A stretch of 33,568 bases of DNA from a bacterium (lineage in GTDB: Bacteria; UBP15; UBA6099; DSWB01): assembly GCA_020061125.1 (NCBI GenBank), contig JAGUYV010000452.1:1-33568 (forward strand), written 5' to 3'. The first letter of the stretch is position 1. Each line of letters begins with the position of its first letter. The notes beneath the pieces are model-generated. The model did no database searches, was not told the origin of the DNA, and saw only the letters and a list, made by a program, of their open reading frames with translations. Positions 25,023 through 32,221 of the stretch are shown here, piece after piece. The position numbers were made by a program, and so were the translations under genes.

Positions 25023-27125
25023 TCAGAAGTCCATGGAATAGCCCATGCGGAAGATCTGCTCGTCGTAGCTCTTGTACATGTTCGTGACATAGCGGTACTC
25101 GTAATCGTAGTTCTCGAACTCGAAATTGATCTTGCGGGATTGATCCAGGTAGTAAATGAAGTTGATGCTGGACTGCTTCTCCATGGGCGCTGCTCCGGTT
25201 GTGACAGTGGTTGCGGTCACCGATGTGGTGGAGGATTTGCGGCCGGTGCGCTTGTAATTGATGTTGGTGATGAACTTGAAGGGCTTGATGTTGAGCTGCA
25301 CGCCGTAGCGGTCCGTGTTGGTTTTGCCAGTGGTGAGAGTGCGAAAGGTCTGCGTGACCAGGCCGGAAGTGGTTTGCATTTGCGTGTAGGAATAGCTCTT
25401 GTTCACTATGGTGTTGTAGGTGAACAGAGCAAAGGCTTTGTATCGTGTGGTTAAGGTCCAGTTGCGGGTGTCGTTGCGCAGAAATGAGAGGCTGCTGATA
25501 AGGCTTGTGTTGGACTGGTCGTAGGACCGCCGGTCCAGGTCATAGCGCTGGAACACGAACACCGCGCTGTTTCCGTTCCAGTTCCCTTGATCGTGGAAGT
25601 CCTGGCGCAGAGTGAAGCTGGCGTTGGTGGATTCGCTGCGGTTGGTGCCCAAAAGGCGCAGGTCCGCGTCGGTTTGAGTGTAGAGTTTGGAGTAGCGTGC
25701 ATCGAGCGTGGGGAAGTGCGGGTAGTTGAGGGTCATGCTGCTGATGGAGTTGGTGGACTTGTCAGTGTAATCGTTGGTGTTCGCGTTGTGGTGCAGATTG
25801 TTGTGATAAGCGTCGAAGAAAGAGCGAAGCGTGATTCTCTGGGAAGGCTTGTACTGCAGGGTGCCGTAGGTTCCTTCGCGATCCGCTTCGGTGAAGGTTC
25901 CGAGAGTGGTGGGTGTGAAGCGCGGTCCGATGGAACGGCGGCCCACATTGCCCGTCCAGCGTTTGCCGGTATATGAGAGATAATATTTGGAGGCGGAGTC
26001 CTTGCCAAGCATGTTCGCGTTTGAGCTTCCGCGCTCGGTGTGGTTGTCATAGACGAACTCGGAATTGAGTTTCCAGAACTTGTTGTAGGTGAAGGCGCTG
26101 GTGATGCCTGCGAGGGTGTCCTTGACGGGCACAAGCGTTGTGCCGGGTTCGCCGTGCTCGCGCGAATGCAGCACGATGATGTCCATTTCATGGTTCTTGC
26201 TGGTGGTGGTGTCGAGCTTGAAGCCGCGGGTATAGCGTTTGTAGCGGCCGCTGTGCGGTTCGCGCGTGCGGCCCGCCAGCCAGGTCAGTTTGTACTTTTC
26301 GTTCAGGTTGCGGATAGCGTACAGTCCGCGCAGGCGCACGCCGTTCATGGTCAGTTCCGAAAAATCATTCAACTTCACTGTTCGGTCGCCCACGGTGATG
26401 GTATCGTTGTTGTCCAGATATTCAAATGTGAAATAATCGTTCGCCCTGCCGGTAATCTGTTCCACGGAGCGCTGGTAATTCCCGTTCAGTGTCTTGCCGT
26501 AAAACTTGTGGCTAAAATCGAAAGTGGAGGTGATGTTGAACGCCTCGGGATACCGGATGTCGGCTTCGGACTCGGCCTCGGGCCTGATGGCTTTGTTGAG
26601 ATGAATGTCCTCGAGCTGCATGGTGAGGCGCCCGTGCGTGGTCGGTTTCTGCGTGGCCGCAGGCGGCGTCACGCGCTCGACGGTCACGCGCTCCACCACG
26701 CGGAAATCCCACTGCACGGGGTCCGTAGAGGTCAAGGAGTTCACATAATAATAAGTGATGCGCACATTGTGATTGCCAAGTTTCAATGGCGCAGCCGGAG
26801 TATAAAAAATATACTCGGTGCTGATGTTGGTTTCCGCGGTCACATCCTCGCCATCCACATAAACTCTGATTGATGTGGGGTTTATGGGAGGATCCGTAAC
26901 CGGGAGCTTGACGCCGATCATGGGCATGCGGTCCGTGATCTGCTCTCCCACGAACGGGTTCAGAATCTGGCCGCCAACCGACGATTCGTCCACGGCCGTG
27001 GCCCCTGCCTGGGCCACAACAATCTGTTCGCCGTCCTGCTGTTTGGCGCCCGCGGGCGAACCGGCCATTACCGCGAACGCAAAAACCAGAATGATGCACA
27101 CGGCAACAACTGATTTTCTCAACAT
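25023..27125 (-). CDS. Predicted outer-membrane beta-barrel protein with N-terminal Ig-like domain
   Basis: This 700-residue protein has a signal peptide (MLRKSVVAVCIILVFAFAVM, cleavage near GAKA-type site). An Ig-like region follows at about 55-145 (SIRVYVDGEDVTAETN, then a LGNHNVRITYYY strand). The rest alternates polar and aromatic residues in short strands rich in Tyr, Thr and Asn, and ends with Phe (FRMGYSMDF), the usual C-terminal signature of barrel proteins recognised by BamA. I recognise no specific transporter family. ATG 27125 has GGGAG 8 nt upstream, while the track start at 27191 lies in the promoter. It is monocistronic with a clear promoter and terminator. Confidence 0.75.
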   Translation of the reverse strand: MLRKSVVAVCIILVFAFAVMAGSPAGAKQQDGEQIVVAQAGATAVDESSVGGQILNPFVGEQITDRMPMIGVKLPVTDPPINPTSIRVYVDGEDVTAETNISTEYIFYTPAAPLKLGNHNVRITYYYVNSLTSTDPVQWDFRVVERVTVERVTPPAATQKPTTHGRLTMQLEDIHLNKAIRPEAESEADIRYPEAFNITSTFDFSHKFYGKTLNGNYQRSVEQITGRANDYFTFEYLDNNDTITVGDRTVKLNDFSELTMNGVRLRGLYAIRNLNEKYKLTWLAGRTREPHSGRYKRYTRGFKLDTTTSKNHEMDIIVLHSREHGEPGTTLVPVKDTLAGITSAFTYNKFWKLNSEFVYDNHTERGSSNANMLGKDSASKYYLSYTGKRWTGNVGRRSIGPRFTPTTLGTFTEADREGTYGTLQYKPSQRITLRSFFDAYHNNLHHNANTNDYTDKSTNSISSMTLNYPHFPTLDARYSKLYTQTDADLRLLGTNRSESTNASFTLRQDFHDQGNWNGNSAVFVFQRYDLDRRSYDQSNTSLISSLSFLRNDTRNWTLTTRYKAFALFTYNTIVNKSYSYTQMQTTSGLVTQTFRTLTTGKTNTDRYGVQLNIKPFKFITNINYKRTGRKSSTTSVTATTVTTGAAPMEKQSSINFIYYLDQSRKINFEFENYDYEYRYVTNMYKSYDEQIFRMGYSMDF

Positions 27126-27161
27126 TTGTTTGACTCCCTTTACATAAATTAATATTGACAG

Positions 27162-27191
27162 ATTATATATTTTTCCCAAACAGTAAATCAA
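27162..27191 (-). promoter_or_regulatory. Promoter of the beta-barrel gene
   Basis: The minus strand has TTGATT (27191-27186), 18 bp and a perfect TATAAT (27167-27162) in a locally AT-rich stretch. The leader is about 30 nt. It is among the best sigma70-type promoters in the window. Confidence 0.7.
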
Positions 27192-27222
27192 GCGGTAATT
27201 TTTGTTTTTCTATGAAATATTT

Positions 27223-27708
27223 TTACATGTCCCGGCGGGCGAGAAACACAGCCAGATTCACCGCTTCAACGGGTGTTCCGGCCATGTGGAAATTGGGATC
27301 CCGGCATCCTGCCGCGGCCAGATCCCAGGTGTGCAGCCCAACAACCGGCTTCCTGCTTTTCAAGGCCAGCGCGATTTCGCTCAATGTGCCGTATTCACCC
27401 TGCACGGCGATGATCGCATGGCTGGACAGGATGTTTATGCTGTTTCTTGCGTGCCCCATGCCTGTGGCGATAATGTGCGTAATGTAGGGATTGGCGTCCG
27501 CATGGCTGGCTCCCGGCAGGATGCCGATGACCGTCCCTCCGGCCTCGAAAGCGCCCCGCGCCGCGGCCCCCATGGCTCCGCCCAGTCCACCGCACACCAG
27601 CACGCAGTCCGCTTCGGCAATGAGCCGCCCCACTTCATGCGCAAGCTCAATTCCCGGCCCGTCCATGCGCCCCGGCCCCATGACGCCTACCTGCGGTTTC
27701 CTTTGCAC
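27223..27708 (-). CDS. TIGR00725 / LOG-like Rossmann-fold protein
   Basis: This 161-residue protein fits the TIGR00725 group of the lysine-decarboxylase-like (LOG/DprA-related) fold. It has VGVMGPG at the N terminus, CGGLGGAMGAAARGA (the PGGxGTxxE-like nucleotide site region), GILPGASHADANPYI and QGEYGTLSEIALAL. Related LOG enzymes release cytokinin bases from nucleotides, but the TIGR00725 branch has no firm function. The start is a GTG at 27708, preceded by GAGGGTG. It lies 39 nt after the unknown 124-residue gene, probably in the same operon. Confidence 0.85.
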   Translation of the reverse strand: MQRKPQVGVMGPGRMDGPGIELAHEVGRLIAEADCVLVCGGLGGAMGAAARGAFEAGGTVIGILPGASHADANPYITHIIATGMGHARNSINILSSHAIIAVQGEYGTLSEIALALKSRKPVVGLHTWDLAAAGCRDPNFHMAGTPVEAVNLAVFLARRDM

Positions 27709-27747
27709 GCACTCACCCTCATATCCTGTTTTCCCAAGAGCATCCCT

Positions 27748-28122
27748 TTATGGCTCCAAACCCAGGCTCTCGGCAAGGTCCAGCAATTCCGCCGCTCGGC
27801 GGCACATGAGCCGGAAAAAATGCGCAGGCTCGCGCGCCTCGATTTCAAGGCGAAGTTCCCATGGATAAAGTTTGTTTTCCACAATGCGCTGGCGCAGTAT
27901 GAAAAACCCCGATGGGGCTTCGACAAAGAGATAACTGCAATAGTCGTCGAAATTCGCTATGGGCGGCTGAAAACTCTCTACGCGCACGAAGTCCAGCCGC
28001 TGCCCGTTCTGGAGCAGGGCGTAATAGCCAAGGCCATAAGCTTCAAAATGCGTGATTTGTTCGTTTCTTCCGCGGATGGCGATGACCATGCCTCCGGCGG
28101 AGCCTGTCTGCGCATCGCTCAT
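27748..28122 (-). CDS. Conserved-looking hypothetical protein (124 aa)
   Basis: This soluble protein without signal peptide or transmembrane segments opens MSDAQTGSAGGMVIAIRGRN. It has a mixed alpha/beta look, with a GYYALLQNGQRLDFVRV strand pair, a GFFILRQRIVENKLYPWELRL segment, and a C-terminal helix (REPAHFFRLMCRRAAELLDLA). I do not recognise a family. ATG 28122 has GAGAGA about 7 nt upstream; ATG 28128 is the alternative. It is followed at 39 nt by the LOG-like gene, and the LptF/G-like gene ends 67 nt upstream without an obvious terminator, so all may share a transcript. Coding is supported by codon usage like that of its neighbours. Confidence 0.65.
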   Translation of the reverse strand: MSDAQTGSAGGMVIAIRGRNEQITHFEAYGLGYYALLQNGQRLDFVRVESFQPPIANFDDYCSYLFVEAPSGFFILRQRIVENKLYPWELRLEIEAREPAHFFRLMCRRAAELLDLAESLGLEP

Positions 28123-28189
28123 ACGCATTCTCTCTAATGTGTCCGGCTCATGTCATGAGGGCGTAACCGGCGCAATGGTCGTGAATGGT

Positions 28190-29293
28190 TTATCTGCGTT
28201 CGGCTTTTGCGCACAGATATACGCCTATGGCGAACACGATGACATTGGGCATCCAGGCGGCGGCCGCAGGGTTGATCATGGATCCGCCCAGGCCGCGGAA
28301 AAGCTGCTGGAACATGTAATAAAAGAATATGATGATCACGCTTACACCCAGGCCCACGGACGAACTGGCGCGCTGCGGGGTCATGGCCAGGGGCGCGGCG
28401 ATGAGCGCAAACGCCAGGCTCGCGAACGGGATCGCCAGTTTGCCGTGAAAGTCCACGCTCTTTTTGCCGATGATGTGTTTCTCGACGCCCTGCTGTTTCA
28501 TGCGCTCGATTTCGAGCCGCAGCTCGCGAATGGTCATCTCCTCGCTCTGTTTCTGCTGCTGGAGCATGTCCTCGAAGCTCTGCGTGAGTTCGAGTTCCAG
28601 GGTGTCGCGGGTTTCCACATGGGTGTAATTTTTGGGGCGGCCCTCGGCGGTGCGGTGCGCCCTGTAGATTTCGGCCTCGTGCATGATGAGCTTGTCGTCG
28701 CGCGAGGCGTGTGCCTGCTCCGCGAACACCACCTGCACGGGCCTGGCGTTTTCATATTCCTGAATGGTGACGCCCAGCAGGCGGCGGCCCTGCACCTGGC
28801 TGATAAGAATGGCTCTCTTGAGCTGCCCCTCTTCTTCTTCCTTGAGAAACATGTTCGTGATCTGGAACCCGGAACTGGTCTTGAGATTGTCTATGAGCCG
28901 GTTGAAACGCAGATTGGACGCGGGCACGGCACGGTCGTTCATGAACAGGGCGAACAGGCTCACGCTGAACGCGAAAACCACGGCCGGGGCCAGCAGGCGC
29001 AGAAAGCCGACCCCTCCGGCGCGGCACGCGATGGTTTCAAGGTCGCTGCTCATGCGGTTGAACACCAGGAGGATGCAGAACAGCGTGGCCATGGGCAGGG
29101 TGTAGGTGATGATTTCGGGCATTTTGTAAATGAACGCCGTTGCCACGACCAGGATATTCACATTGTGGTCCTCGGCCAGGCGGATCATTTTGTATATCCC
29201 GCCCACGCCCAGAATCAGCGCTGTGAACGCCATAATGCCCACCAGGAACAGGGGCGCAAGTTGTCGCAACAGGAATCGGTCAATGAGTTTCAT
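28190..29293 (-). CDS. LptF/LptG family LPS export permease
   Basis: This 368-residue inner-membrane protein has the LptF/G (YjgP/YjgQ) topology. Three transmembrane helices lie at the N terminus (LAPLFLVGIMAFTALILGV, ITYTLPMATLFCILLVF, LAPAVVFAFSVSLFALFM). A large periplasmic beta-jellyroll-type region with a coiled segment around MLQQQKQSEEMTIRELRLEI follows, then three C-terminal helices. Such permeases pair with LptB2 to extract LPS from the inner membrane. It starts at ATG 29293, 19 nt after lptB; the track's 29374 start would overlap lptB. Only one permease gene is here, so the second may be elsewhere. Whether it is LptF or LptG cannot be decided by eye. Confidence 0.88.
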   Translation of the reverse strand: MKLIDRFLLRQLAPLFLVGIMAFTALILGVGGIYKMIRLAEDHNVNILVVATAFIYKMPEIITYTLPMATLFCILLVFNRMSSDLETIACRAGGVGFLRLLAPAVVFAFSVSLFALFMNDRAVPASNLRFNRLIDNLKTSSGFQITNMFLKEEEEGQLKRAILISQVQGRRLLGVTIQEYENARPVQVVFAEQAHASRDDKLIMHEAEIYRAHRTAEGRPKNYTHVETRDTLELELTQSFEDMLQQQKQSEEMTIRELRLEIERMKQQGVEKHIIGKKSVDFHGKLAIPFASLAFALIAAPLAMTPQRASSSVGLGVSVIIIFFYYMFQQLFRGLGGSMINPAAAAWMPNVIVFAIGVYLCAKAERR

Positions 29294-29312
29294 AGGCTTG
29301 GCGGCGCGAGGC

Positions 29313-30065
29313 TCACATGCGGAACCGCTCGCCCAGGTAATGCTTGCGCGCGGACGGGTCCGCAAGGATTTCATCGGACTTGCCCGAAATCAGGATGTTG
29401 CCGTCGTACATGATGTACGAGCGGTCCGTTATCTCCAGGGTCTCGCGCACATTGTGGTCGGTAATGAGAATGCCGAGCGGAGAATCCCCGTCCGGCTCCT
29501 TGACCAGGCTGCGGAGCAAATCCTGGAGTTCCTGCACGGAAATGGGATCAATTCCAGTGAAAGGTTCGTCCAGAAGCAGATAAGTGGGCCTAGTAGCCAG
29601 TGCGCGCGCGATTTCCGCGCGGCGGCGTTCTCCGCCCGAGAGCACATAACCCTTTTGAGAGCGCAGGCGCTCGATGTTGAGCTTTTGAAGAAGGCTGTCC
29701 ACGATCTGCTTGCGGTCCTGCCTTGGCACACCGCGTGCTTCGAGGATCAGCAGCAGATTTTCTGCCACGGTGAGCCTGCGGAAGATGGACGGTTCCTGGG
29801 GCAGATAGCCCACGCCCAAGCGCGCGCGCCGGTACATGGCTTTGCGCGTAACATCGCGCCCGTTCAAATAAATGCGCCCTTTGTTGGGGCTGACCAGGCC
29901 GGTAATCATGTAAAAAGTGGTGCTCTTGCCCGCGCCGTTGGGACCGAGCAGGCCCACGATTTCGCCGGGCTTCATATCCAGACTGACATCGTTGACCACG
30001 CGGCGGCCGCGGTACACCTTGACCAGTTTTTCAGCGCGGATCTGGTTTTCCTGCCCGGCGGCCAT
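29313..30065 (-). CDS. lptB: LPS export ABC transporter ATP-binding protein LptB
   Basis: This 250-residue ATPase has Walker A GPNGAGKSTT (residues 41-50), the LptB-type YLPQEPSIFRRLTVAEN Q-loop region, the signature LSGGERRRAEIARAL, Walker B LLLDEPFTGIDPI and the switch His in ITDHNVRE. These match LptB rather than amino-acid importers. It drives LPS extraction with LptF/G. GGGAG lies 6 nt before the ATG. It is placed between the LptA/C-like gene (20 nt) and the permease gene (19 nt), the common order in bacteria. Confidence 0.95.
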   Translation of the reverse strand: MAAGQENQIRAEKLVKVYRGRRVVNDVSLDMKPGEIVGLLGPNGAGKSTTFYMITGLVSPNKGRIYLNGRDVTRKAMYRRARLGVGYLPQEPSIFRRLTVAENLLLILEARGVPRQDRKQIVDSLLQKLNIERLRSQKGYVLSGGERRRAEIARALATRPTYLLLDEPFTGIDPISVQELQDLLRSLVKEPDGDSPLGILITDHNVRETLEITDRSYIMYDGNILISGKSDEILADPSARKHYLGERFRM

Positions 30066-30085
30066 GAGTTGCTCCCGAAGTGGTT

Positions 30086-31075
30086 TCAGCGCGGCGTTCC
30101 GCTTTGCCCGTTCCCAGTATCTTGAGGGATTTCCATGCGAATGTCCACCGGGCCTTTGACGCGCATGGCGCGCTTGCCCGGCGTGTAGTCCACTTCCACG
30201 CGCTCGCCGGTCATGACATCCGCGCCGCGCGTGGCGCGCACGCCCTTTTCGAACACGGCCGTGCGTTTGCCATAATGGATTTCCGCGCGGCCCGCGGATG
30301 CGGTCATGTCTTTCATTTGCGCGCTGATGCCGCCCGCGGCCTCGATGCGCCGGTCCTTGAGGTTTGCGTTCACATCCGAAGCGTCCAGTGTCAGTTCGGG
30401 AAGTGCGACGCGCACCGTGCCGGCGGCCTTGAGCGCTCCGGTGTCCACATTGTATTGGATTTTCGAGGCCGTGATGCGCGCGGGACTCACCGCTACTTTG
30501 AGGTTTCCGCTGTCCGTCGGGCCGCTTTTTTGTTGCTCACGAAACGCCTTTTCACGGTCTTCGTCGCGATAGACCATCTCGACACCCGAGCGCGCCGCGG
30601 CGTCTCCGGTCTGATAATTGAAATCCAGAGCTTCGCATTTGAATGTGACCGACACGGCGCCGTCCCTGTGCTCGACAAACACGCCGTCCTGTGCTTCGGC
30701 CCTGCGCTCGTCCAGGTTCACGACGATGCGGCCCGCGGTGGCTTTTGTTTTGGGTCCCCGCATCAGAGTCACGGGACTGCCCGTGAGCGCGGCGACATGC
30801 GTGTTGTTGTCGTAAACCAGTTTTGCGCCGCTGACCTTCATGTCCCCGGACTCGATGGAGACCCCGCCCTCAATGGTGATGACTTCCTGCTCCAGGGAAT
30901 ACTGCGCGGAATCGGCGCTGATGCGCACGGTCTGCGTGGCCGCGCCGGGTTTGGCGGCGTTTGATTTTGCGGCTGCGGCCGGCCGCGGCGCGAACACAAT
31001 AGCGGCGCATGCAAACGCCGCAAGCACGGCCGTGCGCGCAAGGAACTGATAAAAAGAGTTTTCGTTTCCGTTCAT
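30086..31075 (-). CDS. LptA/LptC (OstA-like) periplasmic LPS transport protein
   Basis: This 329-residue protein has a signal peptide (cleavage near PRPAAAA, residues 31-36). Two OstA-like beta-jellyroll repeats follow. The first, about 50-140, includes ISADSAQYSLEQEVITIEGG and LTGSPVTLMRG; the second, about 195-315, includes ITASKIQYNVDTGALKAAG and VMTGERVEVDY. Such proteins form the periplasmic bridge that carries LPS to LptD. At 329 residues it is about twice the length of E. coli LptA, so it may combine LptC- and LptA-type domains. AGAAGAG precedes the ATG. It is directly upstream of lptB. Confidence 0.85.
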   Translation of the reverse strand: MNGNENSFYQFLARTAVLAAFACAAIVFAPRPAAAAKSNAAKPGAATQTVRISADSAQYSLEQEVITIEGGVSIESGDMKVSGAKLVYDNNTHVAALTGSPVTLMRGPKTKATAGRIVVNLDERRAEAQDGVFVEHRDGAVSVTFKCEALDFNYQTGDAAARSGVEMVYRDEDREKAFREQQKSGPTDSGNLKVAVSPARITASKIQYNVDTGALKAAGTVRVALPELTLDASDVNANLKDRRIEAAGGISAQMKDMTASAGRAEIHYGKRTAVFEKGVRATRGADVMTGERVEVDYTPGKRAMRVKGPVDIRMEIPQDTGNGQSGTPR

Positions 31076-31103
31076 TTCAGACTCTTCTAATCATAAGTAT
31101 CGG

Positions 31104-31126
31104 CTGAAGATTCGAGTCGTCTTCAG
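31104..31126. other. Inverted repeat between xerD and the lpt operon
   Basis: CTGAAGA (31104-31110) and TCTTCAG (31120-31126) form a 7-bp stem with a 9-nt loop, about 30 nt before the LptA/C-like start. No T-run follows. It could be part of the leader of the lpt mRNA. I see nothing else in the spacer 31076-31313. Confidence 0.25.
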
Positions 31127-31313
31127 AATGGAATCAGCCGGTTTGAGGGCTGAAAAATCCGGGAATCGGAGCGTAAACAGCGGACTTGCGGCAAAATGAT
31201 TTCCCTGCTCCGTTTCAACATCCTCCAGCGTGTTCGCACATTATTCGGCCGCATGGGCCATGGCGCTAATTATTCCACTGATTCGCGCATCTGTACAGAG
31301 TTTAACGCGCGCG

Positions 31314-32204
31314 TTACGCACGGGGATGGCAACGGCGGTAGACTTCGTTCATCTGCTGCAGAGTGACATGCGTGTAAATCTGCGTGGTTGCTATGTCGGC
31401 GTGGCCGAGCATTTCCTGAACCGCGCGGAGATCCGCGCCATTTTCCATGATGTGAGTGGCGAACGAATGGCGCAGGGTGTGCGGAGACACCTTTTTGGCC
31501 AGGCCCGCGTTCAGGGCGGCGCGTCGCACGATATGCCAGCAGGTTTCCCGGCGCATGCCCGCGCCGCGGTTTGTGATGAACAGTTCGGCAGCGCCGGATT
31601 TGTCCCATGCGGGCCGAACCTCGGCAAGGTATTTCGCAATCCACGATAGCGCTTCGCGGCCCACAGGCACGCGCCGCATCTTCCGTCCCTTGCCCCGGCA
31701 GCGGACCATGCCCTGCGCCATGTCCAGATCCCCGGCGCGCAACGAGCATAGTTCACTGATCCGCAATCCAGAGGAATACAGCAGCTCCATCATGGCGCGA
31801 TTGCGGATATCATTCGGGGATGATCCGTCCACGCTCGACAGCAGACGCTTCACCTCGTCCACGCTCAAGGTGTCCGGAAGGCGGACATGCGGTTTCACGG
31901 GTTCGATGCGGTCGAAGGTTCCGGGATCGGCTATGCCCTCGCGGGCCAGGTATTTTGCGAAACTGCGCACAGCGGTGATTTTGCGCGCCACGGTGTTGCG
32001 CTCCGCGCCGCCACGCCGCAGATGCGCGGAAAACGCGCCCATGACTTCGGGCGTGATGCCCTCGGGCGCGTCGGCTCCGGACTGCTCCAGGAATTCGCCG
32101 AACTGAAGCAGGTCGCGGCCGTACGCATCCAGTGTATGCGCGGAACAGTTCTTTTCGACGAGCATGTAATTAAGAAATTCGTCCTGAAGCGAATGGAACC
32201 GCAT
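31314..32204 (-). CDS. xerD: Tyrosine recombinase XerD
   Basis: This 296-residue site-specific recombinase resolves chromosome dimers at dif with XerC. The catalytic set is complete: Arg148 (SSGLRISELCSL), Lys172 (GKGRKMRR), His242 and Arg245 (HTLRHSFATH), His268 (LGHADIATT) and Tyr277 (IYTHV). The N-terminal SAM-like core-binding domain fills residues 1-110. The ending CHPRA copies the XerD C terminus (HHPRA in E. coli), favouring XerD over XerC. Nothing marks it as a phage or integron integrase. ATG 32204 is chosen; a GTG at 32210 is an alternative. It follows the GT39-like gene by about 17 nt. Confidence 0.92.
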   Translation of the reverse strand: MRFHSLQDEFLNYMLVEKNCSAHTLDAYGRDLLQFGEFLEQSGADAPEGITPEVMGAFSAHLRRGGAERNTVARKITAVRSFAKYLAREGIADPGTFDRIEPVKPHVRLPDTLSVDEVKRLLSSVDGSSPNDIRNRAMMELLYSSGLRISELCSLRAGDLDMAQGMVRCRGKGRKMRRVPVGREALSWIAKYLAEVRPAWDKSGAAELFITNRGAGMRRETCWHIVRRAALNAGLAKKVSPHTLRHSFATHIMENGADLRAVQEMLGHADIATTQIYTHVTLQQMNEVYRRCHPRA

Positions 32205-32221
32205 GCTCACGCGCGGCTGGT

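Noticed and set aside
28052-29413. 453-aa plus-strand ORF
   Set aside because: Antisense shadow of the LptF/G-like gene, whose topology and neighbours are convincing.
31314-32204. Phage or integron integrase
   Set aside because: The complete XerD motif set, XerD-type C terminus and housekeeping neighbours fit a chromosomal recombinase; no attachment site or phage gene is seen.
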